Source: Dankookia rubra
GTDB lineage: Bacteria; Pseudomonadota; Alphaproteobacteria; Acetobacterales; Acetobacteraceae
Direction: 5' to 3'
DNA: 64,000 nucleotides
Assembly (NCBI RefSeq): GCF_004355005.1
Contig: NZ_SMSJ01000021.1
Coordinates: 23,119 to 87,118, forward strand
The translations under genes were made by a program, and so were the position numbers. Below are positions 9,018 through 17,662 of the stretch, in pieces (the stretch's first letter is position 1; every line of letters starts with the position of its first letter). Below the pieces are notes generated by a model. It was not told where the DNA came from and searched no databases. It saw nothing but the letters and a program-made list of their open reading frames with translations.

Positions 9018-9497
9018 ATGGTGCAGACGACCACGCAGACCGAAGCGAAGCGGCCGGATGGTGCCAAGCCGGGACAGCGGGCGAATGCCGCTGACCGCCA
9101 TGTCGGCTCCCGGATCCGGGAACGGCGGGTCATGATGGGTCTGTCGCAGCAACAACTCGCGCGAATGATCGGCGTCACCTATCAGCAGGCTCACAAGTAC
9201 GAGCGCGGCCTGAATCGCATCTCCGCCGGCCGGCTGTTCGAGATCGCCCAGGTGCTCGGAGTCGGGGTGTCCTGGTTCTTCGAAGGCCTGTCCGCCGATT
9301 CCGAGCAGCATGAGATCTCGCCCCGCCAGCGCATGTGCCTCGAGCTCGCGCGGAACTTCGCCATGATCGACAATGAGAAGCACCAGGAAGCGCTGAGCCA
9401 GATGGCGCGCGCGCTGGCGGCGCAGAGCCAGGCGGCTGCAGCGGTGGTCGGCATGCCGGTCGTCGGCGAGACCGAGGTCGCGGCCGAGACCCATTGA
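9018..9497 (+). CDS. XRE-family helix-turn-helix regulator
   Basis: A 159-residue protein from ATG 9018 with a helix-turn-helix at about residues 29-85: IRERRVMMGLSQQQLARMIG, then VTYQQAHKYERGLNRISAGRL, then LFEIAQVLGVGVSWFFEGL. The recognition helix and the SWFFEGL ending are typical of a short XRE regulator family widespread in Rhodospirillales. The C-terminus (RQRMCLELARNFAMI and on) is a helical tail. An in-frame ATG at 8988 is less likely because it lacks a ribosome site and adds atypical residues. The stop overlaps the TTG of the next gene. Target genes are unknown. Confidence 0.88.
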   Translation: MVQTTTQTEAKRPDGAKPGQRANAADRHVGSRIRERRVMMGLSQQQLARMIGVTYQQAHKYERGLNRISAGRLFEIAQVLGVGVSWFFEGLSADSEQHEISPRQRMCLELARNFAMIDNEKHQEALSQMARALAAQSQAAAAVVGMPVVGETEVAAETH

Positions 9498-10411
9498 CGC
9501 GGGGGCCGGGCGTGGCCCGGCCTACCCGTTGGGCGGAGGTATCGAAGCGGGGGCCCTCCCCGCCGTTGCTGCGTCCGCAGCGGCGCTGGACCTTCCGCAC
9601 GCTGGTTCTTGCGCTGATCCTGTGCATGGTCGGCGCGATCGGTGGGATCGTCGTCGGCCTGGGGCTGCGGCCGCCACCGACCGCCCCATCCGAGCCGCCG
9701 CTCGCGGCAGGGCCCGCATCCCCTCCCCGCACGACCGGACCGGCCCAGCCGCCGCCTGAAGCGCCGCCCGACCGGACAGCGGCCGAAGCCAGCGCCGTGG
9801 AGGGCCGGCTTGCCGCGCTGCGCCGCGCGGTGGAGCAGGAGCAGGCGCGGCTCGATGCCCTGATCCGGTCGCGCGTCACCGCCGAGGCCGAGCAGCAGGC
9901 GCGGCTGGATGCGCTCGGCCGCGCCCGGGCGACGGCCGAGGCGCAGCTGGCCACCCTGCAGCGCGACATCGTGTCGGCACAGCGCGAGTTGGCGGCGGTT
10001 CCGCGGCGGGAGGCCGCGCCCTTGCCGCCGATCGCCGGCACGGCGCCGCCGGCTGCCCCGGCGCCTGCGCCGCCCCCGGCACGACCGACGCGGGAAACGC
10101 CCGCCACGGCCCCCGCCGCCGGCGGCCAGCCGCGCGTCTTCGTCCACCATCGCGCCGGCTCCGCCGCCGGCGCGGAGGCGGCGTCGGCGGTGTCGGGCAC
10201 CCTGCGGGACGGCGGGTTCGAGGTGCCGGAGGTGCGGGCGGTGCCGGCCGTGCCCTCGCAGCGGGTGGTGCGCTACTTCCATGCCGAGGATGCCGCGGCC
10301 GCCGCACGGCTTGCCGGGCGGCTCGGCCGTGGCTGGGCGATCCAGGACTTCCGCGGCTACGAGCCCTCCCCCGGGTCTGGCACCCTCGAGGTCTGGGTGC
10401 CGGACCGCTGA
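9494..10411 (+). CDS. Membrane-anchored protein with coiled coil and LytR_C-like domain
   Basis: The product is up to 305 residues. One transmembrane segment (TLVLALILCMVGAIGGIVVG) lies at about 35-55, then a Pro-rich stretch, a long Ala/Arg/Gln coiled coil at about 95-175, another Pro-rich linker and a C-terminal domain from about 213. That domain (VFVHHRAGSAAG, LRDGGFEVPEV, QRVVRYFHAEDAAAAARLAG) matches the pattern of LytR cell-envelope C-terminal domains. Topology would place the coil and domain in the periplasm. The start is uncertain: TTG 9494 couples to the upstream stop, while GTG 9512 is an alternative. Function unknown; an envelope role is inferred. Confidence 0.7.
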   Translation: MTRGPGVARPTRWAEVSKRGPSPPLLRPQRRWTFRTLVLALILCMVGAIGGIVVGLGLRPPPTAPSEPPLAAGPASPPRTTGPAQPPPEAPPDRTAAEASAVEGRLAALRRAVEQEQARLDALIRSRVTAEAEQQARLDALGRARATAEAQLATLQRDIVSAQRELAAVPRREAAPLPPIAGTAPPAAPAPAPPPARPTRETPATAPAAGGQPRVFVHHRAGSAAGAEAASAVSGTLRDGGFEVPEVRAVPAVPSQRVVRYFHAEDAAAAARLAGRLGRGWAIQDFRGYEPSPGSGTLEVWVPDR

Positions 10412-10424
10412 GGCCGCGCCTCAG
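10408..10424. terminator. Bidirectional hairpin overlapping both stop codons
   Basis: The 7-bp arms CTGAGGC and GCCTCAG flank a 3-nt loop. The hairpin contains the TGA of the rightward gene (10409-10411) and the TGA of the leftward binding-protein gene (10423-10421). It probably terminates both transcripts; there is no T-tract. Confidence 0.5.
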
Positions 10425-12046
10425 CCGGTGACGCGCACCGGCGTCAGGTCCTGGAACCAGGAACGCGCCTGGACGAAGCCCTGGACCTTGCGGCTCATCG
10501 CCCGTGGGTTCAGGTCATGCGCCACGAAGAGGAACAGCGCGTCCTCGACGATCTTGGCGTGCAGGTCGGAGACGAGCTTGTCCTGCGCCGTCTGGTCGAA
10601 CTCGGACAGGATCTTCGCGATCAGCGCATCGTAGTCCGGGCTGGAGAAGCCGCCCCAGTTGTTGCCCGCCGGCGGCGTCAGGTCCGACCGGAGGAAGCGG
10701 ATCATCGCGGTGAAGGGGTCGATCGCGGTGAAGCTGATGTTGATCCCGGTGATCCCGCGGTTGGACGGTGCCTTCCAGCCGTCCCGCCAGATGGTCAGCA
10801 GGGTGTTCCACTCGAAGACCTCGAACTCGATCTCGATGCCGACGTCCTTCAGCATCTGCTGCAGCGCCTCGTTCATCGCCATCGGCTGCATCTGCCCGGA
10901 GCCCGAGGTCGAGATGCCGATCCTGGTCTTCAGCGGCGTGCGCGGCGTGACGCCGGCATCGGCCAGCAGCTTCTTCGCCGCGGCGGGGTCGTAGCCCCAT
11001 CTGAACTTCGGCACGTCGTTCCAGGTGCTGCCGAGCGGCAGCAGCCCGGCGCCCTCGTCCATCAGCCCGCCCAGCATGCCCTTCATCGCCGCGCGGTCGA
11101 TCGCCAGGTTGGCGCCGCGGCGGATGCGGCTGTCGCGCCAGGGCGAGCCCTCCGCGGTCGCCAGTTGCCAGGTCCAATTGTGCGGGTACTGGTTGGTCAC
11201 GATGGTGTAGCCGGCCTGCTTCAGGCTGGGCACGGCATCGGCCGGCGGCGCCTCGATCCAGTCGACCTGGTTGGAGCGCAGCGCGGCGACGCGGGTATTG
11301 GGCTCGGGCAGCGGGATCAGCACCAGCTTCTCGGATTTCGGGATGCGCGCCGCGTCCCAATAGTCGGGGTTGCGCACCAGCACGGCGCGCTCGCGGATCG
11401 AGAAGGCTTCCAGCTTCCAGGGCCCGGTGCCGATTGCCTTCGGCATATAGGCGTCCCAGTTCCGCCCCGCCGCCTCCCAGGCCGCCTGCTGGACGATGCC
11501 GATCCAGCTCACGCCATAGGGGACGGTGCTGTCGACGGTGCGGGTCTCGAGCGCGAAGGTCCGCTCGTCCACCGCCTCCCAGGCCGAGACGGTCGGGACG
11601 CGGACCCGGCCGAAGGCGGCGGCGCGCTGGTCGAAATGCGGCGCGTCGGCCTTCAGCACCCGGTCGAAGGAGAAGACGACGTCCTGCACGGTCAGCGGCT
11701 TGCCGTCGTGGAACCTCACGCCCTCGCGCAGGGTGAAGGTCCAGCGCTTCGGGTTCGTCGGGTCGACCTTCCAGGCCGTCGCCAGGCCGGGCCGCAGCAC
11801 CGCCGGCGCATCGGCCTTCGACAGGTCCCAATGGACCAGCTGGTCATAGAGCGTGACGCCCATGAAGCGGTGGCCCTCGGCGCCCTGGTCGGGGACGCCG
11901 TTGGTCAGCGGCACCGCTGCCGCCGTCATGCCGACGCGCAGGGTGCCCGCGGTTTGGGCAAGGGCAAGGTCCCAGGGCAGTGCCGCCGCCGCGATGATGC
12001 CGCCCGCGCCGCCCAGCAGGCCGCGCCGTCCGAAGCCGTCATGCAT
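10421..12046 (-). CDS. ABC transporter substrate-binding protein, peptide/nickel type (family 5)
   Basis: The product is 541 residues. The start MHDGFGRRGLLGGAGG and a hydrophobic stretch ending in ALAQ suggest a Tat-type or Sec signal peptide. Family-5 signatures include WTFTLREGVRFHDGKPLTVQDVVFSFDRVL at about residues 100-130 (quoted in part), GTGPWKLEAF, and LLADAGVTPRTPLKTRIGI. It would bind a peptide, opine or similar solute in the periplasm and hand it to an ABC permease. No permease or ATPase gene is next to it. AGAGGG lies upstream of ATG 12046. Confidence 0.92.
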   Translation of the reverse strand: MHDGFGRRGLLGGAGGIIAAAALPWDLALAQTAGTLRVGMTAAAVPLTNGVPDQGAEGHRFMGVTLYDQLVHWDLSKADAPAVLRPGLATAWKVDPTNPKRWTFTLREGVRFHDGKPLTVQDVVFSFDRVLKADAPHFDQRAAAFGRVRVPTVSAWEAVDERTFALETRTVDSTVPYGVSWIGIVQQAAWEAAGRNWDAYMPKAIGTGPWKLEAFSIRERAVLVRNPDYWDAARIPKSEKLVLIPLPEPNTRVAALRSNQVDWIEAPPADAVPSLKQAGYTIVTNQYPHNWTWQLATAEGSPWRDSRIRRGANLAIDRAAMKGMLGGLMDEGAGLLPLGSTWNDVPKFRWGYDPAAAKKLLADAGVTPRTPLKTRIGISTSGSGQMQPMAMNEALQQMLKDVGIEIEFEVFEWNTLLTIWRDGWKAPSNRGITGINISFTAIDPFTAMIRFLRSDLTPPAGNNWGGFSSPDYDALIAKILSEFDQTAQDKLVSDLHAKIVEDALFLFVAHDLNPRAMSRKVQGFVQARSWFQDLTPVRVTG

Positions 12047-12306
12047 CCCCGATACCCTCTTCCGGTGTGGTGGGGCGGAGGTAAAGCAAAGCCCGGGCCG
12101 CGGACCGGAACCACCCCCGATCCTGCGCGCGGCCCTGTGACGAGCCCCGAGGCTGCCGACGATTGTCAGTCCGCAGCAGCGGATGCTCCATGAGCCGCCG
12201 GGATGCTTGAACTCGAACAGTACAGGTCCAGCACGTCTTCAGTTCCCGAAGCAATACCATAACGAATTGCTCGCATAAGACCGACGGAATTCATGGGAGG
12301 ACAACA

Positions 12307-13605
12307 ATGGATGCATCATGGCGCCGCTTCGGCCGGCGCGCGCTGCTGGCGGCCGGCCTGCTCGCGGGCATGGCGCCGGTCGTCGCGCCCGCCCTGGCAA
12401 GGGACGGACAGGATGCCGACGGCCGGCACTGGGTGGCGACCTGGCAGGGCAGCCCGCAGACCGGCGACCCGCTGCTCGCCAACCTGGTTCCGCCGCCGCC
12501 GAGCTATGCCGACCAGACCCTGCGCGAGATCGTGCATGTCAGCCTCGGCGGGCCGCAACTGCGGCTGCGGCTGACCAACAGCTACGGCGCCCAGACCCTG
12601 GTGGTCGGCGCCGTGCATGTCGCCCGCGCCGCCGAGGGGAGCGGCATCAGGCCGGGGACCGACCGCCCCGTCACCTTCGCCGGCCAGCCCGGCGCCAGCA
12701 TCCCGCCGGGCGCGGTTCTCGTCAGCGACCCGGTCGACCTCGCGGTGCCGGCCCTGTCCGACCTCGCGGTCAGCCTCTACGTCCCGCAGGACACCGGGCC
12801 GGCGACGCAGCACACGCTCGGCGTCCAGACCTCCTACGTCACCGCCGGCGATGCCACCGGGGCGGAGAGCTTCCCGCCGGATGCGGCGACCATCCTGACC
12901 CGCCCCTTCCTGAGCAATGTCGAGGTGCTCGGCACGCCGCAATCCTACGCGGTGGTCACGCTCGGCGACTCCATCACCGACGGGTACAACTCGACCGTCG
13001 ATGCCAATGCCCGCTGGCCGGACCAGTTGGCGCGACGGCTGCGCGCGCAGTACGGCAACCGCGTCGCCGTCTCCAATGCCGGGATCAGCGGCAACCGCGT
13101 GCTGCACGACGCGATCGGCCCGAATGCCCTGGCCCGCTTCGACCGCGACGTGCTGGTGCAGGCCGGCGCCCGCTTCGTGACGGTGCTGGAGGGGATCAAC
13201 GACATCGGCTTCTCCGTCGCCCTCGCCCCGGCGGAGGCGGTGACCGCCGAGCAGATCATCGCCGGCTACCGGCAGCTGATCGCCCGCGCGCATGACCAGG
13301 GGCTGACGATCTACGGCTGCACGCTGACGCCCTTCCAGGGCGCCGGCTACTACAGCGAGGCCGGGGAGGCGAAGCGCCAGGCGGTCAACGCCTTCATCCG
13401 CGGCGGCGGCTTCGACGGGGTGATCGACTTCGACAAGGCGGTGCGCGACCCGCAGAACCCGGCCATGCTGCTGGCGGCGTACGACAGCGGCGACCACCTG
13501 CACCCCAGCGACGCGGGCTATGCCGCGATGGCGGCGGCGATCGACCTTTCGCTCTTCGACCCGAAGGCAGCGGTGCGGGAGGCAGCCGCCCAGGCCGCGG
13601 AATAG
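12307..13605 (+). CDS. Secreted SGNH/GDSL-family hydrolase
   Basis: The product is 432 residues with a signal peptide (RRALLAAGLLAGMAPVVAPALA). An N-terminal beta-rich domain (residues 40-210) precedes the SGNH fold. Block I is VTLGDSITDGYNS with nucleophile Ser222; block II is NAGISGNRVL (about 257-266); block III is EGINDIGF with Asn298; block V is DHLHPSDAGY with Asp396 and His399. It is probably an esterase acting on plant or microbial carbohydrate esters or lipids; the substrate cannot be read from sequence. The ATG is preceded by GGGAGGACAACA, a good ribosome site. The gene is monocistronic, with a hairpin downstream. Confidence 0.9.
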   Translation: MDASWRRFGRRALLAAGLLAGMAPVVAPALARDGQDADGRHWVATWQGSPQTGDPLLANLVPPPPSYADQTLREIVHVSLGGPQLRLRLTNSYGAQTLVVGAVHVARAAEGSGIRPGTDRPVTFAGQPGASIPPGAVLVSDPVDLAVPALSDLAVSLYVPQDTGPATQHTLGVQTSYVTAGDATGAESFPPDAATILTRPFLSNVEVLGTPQSYAVVTLGDSITDGYNSTVDANARWPDQLARRLRAQYGNRVAVSNAGISGNRVLHDAIGPNALARFDRDVLVQAGARFVTVLEGINDIGFSVALAPAEAVTAEQIIAGYRQLIARAHDQGLTIYGCTLTPFQGAGYYSEAGEAKRQAVNAFIRGGGFDGVIDFDKAVRDPQNPAMLLAAYDSGDHLHPSDAGYAAMAAAIDLSLFDPKAAVREAAAQAAE

Positions 13606-13621
13606 GGCGGCGGGGCAAGCC

Positions 13622-13653
13622 GGGTCCGGGGCGGCCAAGCCTTCCCCGGACCC
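13622..13653 (+). terminator. Hairpin terminator after the SGNH hydrolase gene
   Basis: Ten-base arms GGGTCCGGGG and CCCCGGACCC surround a 12-nt loop, 17 bp past the stop. No T-tract follows. Confidence 0.45.
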
Positions 13654-13716
13654 AGCGGGCTGGATAGGCTGCCCTCCAGGCCGCCGATGCGTGCGGCCGA
13701 AGGGGAGTCTCCGTCC

Positions 13717-14946
13717 ATGCTGCTGACCCGCCGCGCCGCGCTCGGTGCGACCGCCGCCACGCTGACCTTCGGTCCATCGGGAGCCCAGCCGGCCGACACC
13801 ATCCGCATCGGCGTGCTGACGGATCTCTCCGGCCCCTACCGCGACGTGACCGGCCCGACCTCGGTCGCCTGCGTGCGCCAAGCGGTCGAGGAATTCTCGG
13901 CGCAGAACCCCGGCGTTAAGATCGAGATCATCACCGCCGACCACCAGAACAAGCCGGATATCGGCATCAACACCGTCCGCCAATGGTTCGACCAGCGCGG
14001 CGTGGATGTCGTGACGGATGTCGGCAACAGCGCCATCGCGCTCGGCATCAACCCGGTCTGCGTCGAGCGCGACCGGATCCACCTCAATGCCTCGGCCGGC
14101 AGCTCGGAACTGACCGCGAAGTCCTGCACGCCGAACACGATCCACTGGTCCTACGACACCTGGTGCCTGTCCAACACCTCCGGCACGGCGCTGACCAAGG
14201 CGGGCAACGCCACCTGGTACTTCATCACCGCCGACTACGCCTTCGGCCATGCGATCGAGCGCGACACCACGCGCTTCGTCGAGGCCGCCGGGGGCAAGGT
14301 ACTCGGCGCCTCGCGCTACCCCTTCCCGCAGACCACCGACTTCTCCGCCTTCCTGCTGCAGGCGCAGGCCAGCCGGGCGAAGGTGCTGGGCCTGGCGATG
14401 GCGGGCGACGACCTGGTGAACTGCGTGAAGCAGGCGCAGGAATTCGGCCTCGGCAGGTCGGGGATGAAATACGCCGCCATCATCGGCTCCATCACCGGCG
14501 TCCTCGCCGCCGGGCTCGAGACCATGCAGGGGATGTATATCTCGGAGACCTTCTGGTGGGACCTCGACGACCGCACCCGCGGCTTCACCAAGCGGGTCCA
14601 GACCAAGCTCCCGGCCGGCGTCTTCCCGAACTACGTGCATGCCGGCAACTATGCCGGGGTGACGCACTACCTGAAGGCGGTGAAGGAGATGGGCGTGGCG
14701 CGGGCCAAGGCGAGCGGGCGGGAGGTGGTGGCGCTGATGAAGCGCATGCCGACCGACGACGACGCCTTCGGCCGCGGCCTGATCCGCGAGGACGGGCGGA
14801 AGATCCACCCGAGCTACCTGCTGCAGGTGAAGAAGCCGGGCGAGAACAAGTATGCCGGCGACGTCTATACCCTGGCCGGCACGGTGCCGGCCGACCAGGC
14901 CTTCCGGCCGCTGGCCGAGGGTGGCTGCCCGCTGGTGCGCGCCTGA
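13717..14946 (+). CDS. ABC transporter substrate-binding protein, branched-chain amino acid/amide type
   Basis: The product is 409 residues from ATG 13717, with AGGGGAG ten bases upstream. A twin-arginine-like start (MLLTRRAALGATAATL) ends near SGAQ. The Peripla_BP_6 fold is shown by IRIGVLTDLSGPYRDVTGP at the N-terminus, VEEFSAQNPGVKIEIITADHQN, VDVVTDVGNSAIALG and TWYFITADYAFGHAIERDT. The ligand could be an amino acid, amide or aromatic acid. No LivHMGF genes are adjacent. The stop TGA overlaps the likely start of the acetyltransferase gene. Confidence 0.92.
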   Translation: MLLTRRAALGATAATLTFGPSGAQPADTIRIGVLTDLSGPYRDVTGPTSVACVRQAVEEFSAQNPGVKIEIITADHQNKPDIGINTVRQWFDQRGVDVVTDVGNSAIALGINPVCVERDRIHLNASAGSSELTAKSCTPNTIHWSYDTWCLSNTSGTALTKAGNATWYFITADYAFGHAIERDTTRFVEAAGGKVLGASRYPFPQTTDFSAFLLQAQASRAKVLGLAMAGDDLVNCVKQAQEFGLGRSGMKYAAIIGSITGVLAAGLETMQGMYISETFWWDLDDRTRGFTKRVQTKLPAGVFPNYVHAGNYAGVTHYLKAVKEMGVARAKASGREVVALMKRMPTDDDAFGRGLIREDGRKIHPSYLLQVKKPGENKYAGDVYTLAGTVPADQAFRPLAEGGCPLVRA

Positions 14947-15404
14947 CCGTCCGCATCCGCGCCGCGGCGACTGCCGACCTGCCGGCGCTGGCCGGCATGG
15001 TCGCGGCGCTCGCCGCGCACCATGGCGAGGTGGCCGAGGCGAGCGCCGAGGCGCTCGGCCGGCAGTTCTTCGCGCCGGGTGCCGCCGCCTGGCTGGCGGC
15101 ATTGGTCGCCGCGGCGGCGGACGGGCGGCTGGTGGGCTATGCGGTGCTGCTGAAGGGCCTGCAGGTCGATGCCGCGGAGCCGGTGGTCACGCTCGAGCAC
15201 CTGCATGTGGCCGCCGGGGCGCGCGGCCAGGGCATCGGCACGGCGCTGCTCGCGGCGGCGGCGGAGCAGGGCCGCGCCTGGGGCTGCGCCGCGCTGGGCG
15301 TCGCCGCGCGCGCCGACAATGCCGGTGCGCAGCGCTTCTACGAAAGGCGCGGCCTCAAGGGCCGGCCGCGCGGCGGCATCGCCTACCGCATGCCGCTGCG
15401 CTGA
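14943..15404 (+). CDS. GNAT-family N-acetyltransferase
   Basis: About 153 residues in a GNAT fold: beta-1 VRIRAAATADLPALAGMV, the beta-4 strand VTLEHLHVAAGARGQGIGTAL (in part) with the acetyl-CoA loop ARGQGIG, and the final ADNAGAQRFYERRGL. The substrate is unknown. No ATG, GTG or TTG lies upstream of beta-1 in frame. The best candidate is a CTG at 14943 that overlaps the preceding TGA (CTGA), so translation may rely on coupling. ATG 14997 would remove the first strand. The stop lies 10 bp from the convergent isocitrate dehydrogenase stop. Confidence 0.82.
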   Translation: MTVRIRAAATADLPALAGMVAALAAHHGEVAEASAEALGRQFFAPGAAAWLAALVAAAADGRLVGYAVLLKGLQVDAAEPVVTLEHLHVAAGARGQGIGTALLAAAAEQGRAWGCAALGVAARADNAGAQRFYERRGLKGRPRGGIAYRMPLR

Positions 15405-15413
15405 GGGCGCCCG

Positions 15414-16889
15414 CTACGCCTTGCTGTAGGCATCCGCGCCGTCGTAGCGCTGCAGCTTCTCGAGGTGCATCCAGTTGTGCTGCCGGCCGATCCGCTGCAG
15501 CAGGTCGGTGATCTCGGCGACGCCGTTGCCCTTCGGCGCCTCCTTGAACATGAAGCGGGCGCGGAAATGGTCGACCAGGAAGGTGTGGCCGGCGACCTCC
15601 GGCCAGACCTGCGCCCCGCGCGAGGAGATCATGGTCAGGTCGAAGGCGCTGTTCTCGGCGGCGGCCTGCAGCGTGATGCTGATGGCGCGCGGGTCGCGCT
15701 CGCTCTCGACGAAGACGTCGACGCCGACCAGCTCGCGCGTCGAGGCCGCGCGGTACCAGGTGATCTGCGGCCAGCGCTTCATGGCGATCGGCCGGTACTC
15801 GCGGTCCGGCACGTTCAGGCTCTCGCGGTCGAGGTTGGCGATGATGCGGTCGACGAAGGCGGCGGTCCGCGCCCCTTCCCCGTCCCGGGCGATGTCGCCG
15901 GTGAGGTCGCGGCCCTCCTCCAGCGTCACGTAGAGCGCATGCTCGATCCGCCGCGCCGTGGCGAAGTCGCCGATGTGGCGCAGCATCATCAGGGACGAGA
16001 GCAGCAGCGCGGTCGGGTTGGCGACGCCCTTGCCGGCGATCTGCGGGGCGGAGCCGTGCACCGCCTCGAACATCGCCGCCTCGTCGCCGAGATTGGCCGA
16101 GGGCGCGACGCCCAATCCCCCGACCAGGCCGGCCGCCAGGTCGGACAGGATGTCGCCGTTCATGTTGGTCATGACGGTGACGTCGAACTGCTCGGGCCGG
16201 ATGACCATCTGGTGGGCGCAATTGTCGACGATCATGTGCTCGTGCTGCAGGCCGGGATAGTCGGGCATCACCTGCTCGGCGCTGCGCTTCAGCATCCCTT
16301 CCGTCAGCTTCATGATGTTGGCCTTGGTGGCGACGGTGACCTTCTTCCGCCCCTCGGCCTCGGCCACCGCGGCGGCGAGGCGGACGATGCGCTCGCAGCC
16401 GACCTCGGTGATGATCTTCAGGCATTGCGCGACGCCCGGCGTCTGCATGTGCTCGATGCCCGCATAGACGTCCTCGACGTTTTCGCGCACCACGACGAAG
16501 TCGATGCCCCGGCCGGAGAAGGGCGTGCGGATGCCCGGCAATTCCCGCACCGGCCGGATGTTGCCGTACATCTCGAAGGTCTTGCGCAGCGTCACGTTGG
16601 CCGACTTGTCGCCGAAGCCGACCGGGGTCTCGAGCGGGCCCTTCAGCGCCACGCCGTTGCGGGCGATGCTGTCGAGCGTCTCCTTCGTGGCGCCGGCGGC
16701 GATGCCGCGCTTGAAGGCCTCCGCCCCGGCCAGCGCCTCCTCCCACTCCACCAGGGCGCCGGCGGCGGCCAGCACCGTCTGGGTGGCGCGCATCACCTCC
16801 GGTCCGATGCCGTCGCCGGGGATGGCGGTGACCTTCACCTTGGCGCGGGGGGTGGCCTGGAGGGTGGACTGCATCGGGAGGGAATCCAT
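15414..16889 (-). CDS. icd: NADP-dependent isocitrate dehydrogenase, long form
   Basis: The product is 491 residues from ATG 16889. It converts isocitrate to 2-oxoglutarate in the TCA cycle. The dehydrogenase fold starts VKVTAIPGDGIGPEVM; NVTLRKTFEMYGNIRPV and VVRENVEDVYAGIEH are substrate-binding segments; VMTNMNGDILSDLAAGLVGG carries the metal-ligand Asp pair; EAVHGSAPQIAGKG and NPTALLLSS contact the cofactor. The extra C-terminal domain of about 140 residues matches the roughly 480-residue class found in Rickettsia and many alphaproteobacteria. An ATG at 16874 is a possible alternative start. An isopropylmalate-dehydrogenase role is unlikely given this length. Confidence 0.9.
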   Translation of the reverse strand: MDSLPMQSTLQATPRAKVKVTAIPGDGIGPEVMRATQTVLAAAGALVEWEEALAGAEAFKRGIAAGATKETLDSIARNGVALKGPLETPVGFGDKSANVTLRKTFEMYGNIRPVRELPGIRTPFSGRGIDFVVVRENVEDVYAGIEHMQTPGVAQCLKIITEVGCERIVRLAAAVAEAEGRKKVTVATKANIMKLTEGMLKRSAEQVMPDYPGLQHEHMIVDNCAHQMVIRPEQFDVTVMTNMNGDILSDLAAGLVGGLGVAPSANLGDEAAMFEAVHGSAPQIAGKGVANPTALLLSSLMMLRHIGDFATARRIEHALYVTLEEGRDLTGDIARDGEGARTAAFVDRIIANLDRESLNVPDREYRPIAMKRWPQITWYRAASTRELVGVDVFVESERDPRAISITLQAAAENSAFDLTMISSRGAQVWPEVAGHTFLVDHFRARFMFKEAPKGNGVAEITDLLQRIGRQHNWMHLEKLQRYDGADAYSKA

Positions 16890-17042
16890 GGGCTGTCTCG
16901 TCTTGCGGGTATGATGCTGCATTGCGGCATATAACCGAACGTCAAAAGCCCGGAATTGATCTGGGTCACAGCTTGCGGAACGGTCGCACCCCGGGACGAA
17001 GGGCTGCGTTGCGGCGGCAGAATGCACCCTGGAGGTCGCCGC

Positions 17043-17627
17043 ATGCCCCGTCATGCCATGCAAGCCTTTGTTGTCGCGCTGTTACTCCCCTTGGCCGCCG
17101 CCGCCCAGGACCGGGCGACCGGCCAGGTGACGATCGACCGGCCGCCCCCCGAGCCGAAGGGCGCCCTCGTCACCACCCCCGATGGCCGCACCGTCGAGGT
17201 GCCGCGCGGCGGCGCCGTGCAGGTGCAGGGCGCCGATGTGGTGGTCGAGCGGGAGACCCCGAAGGGCACCACCCTGACGGTGCAGAACGACGTCCTCTTC
17301 GACTTCGACAAGGCCGAGCTCAAGCCCGAGGCGGCCGAGGCACTGGGCCGGGTGGTCGAGATCCTGCAGCAGCGCAGGCCGCGCGCCGCGCTGGTGGTCG
17401 GCCATACCGATTCGGTCGGCGCGGATGCCTACAACGACCAGCTTTCTCTGCGCCGGGCGGAGGCGGTGCGGGAGTGGATCGCCGGCAATGGCGGCGGCGG
17501 CCTTCCCCCGCTCGGCGTCGAAGGCAGGGGCGAGCGGGAGCCGGTCGCGCCGAACAGCGTGAACGGACGCGATGACCCCGAAGGCCGGCAGCGGAACCGC
17601 CGGGTCGAGGTGCTGCTGGAGCGGTAG
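17043..17627 (+). CDS. OmpA-family outer-membrane/peptidoglycan-binding protein
   Basis: The product is 194 residues from ATG 17043, with GGAGG seven bases upstream. A signal peptide (AFVVALLLPLAAAAQ) precedes a linker, then an OmpA C-terminal domain from about residue 85: DVLFDFDKAELKPEA, VVGHTDSVGADAYND, LSLRRAEAVREWI, and the final NRRVEVLLER. TDSVGADAYNDQLSLRRA contains the conserved Asp and Arg that bind diaminopimelate. There is no barrel domain and no lipobox, so it is probably periplasmic. Confidence 0.9.
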   Translation: MPRHAMQAFVVALLLPLAAAAQDRATGQVTIDRPPPEPKGALVTTPDGRTVEVPRGGAVQVQGADVVVERETPKGTTLTVQNDVLFDFDKAELKPEAAEALGRVVEILQQRRPRAALVVGHTDSVGADAYNDQLSLRRAEAVREWIAGNGGGGLPPLGVEGRGEREPVAPNSVNGRDDPEGRQRNRRVEVLLER

Positions 17628-17662
17628 GGCTTCCTTCACCCCGGCGGGCACAGGCTGCGGCC

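Noticed and set aside
12316-15102. A 928-codon leftward open frame across the SGNH and binding-protein genes
   Set aside because: It opposes two clear genes with signal peptides and catalytic motifs; its translation is random-looking.
16890-17042. Near-palindrome around 16915 (ATGCTGCATTGCGGCAT) upstream of icd
   Set aside because: It has a mismatch in each arm and no known regulator fits; kept out of the feature list.
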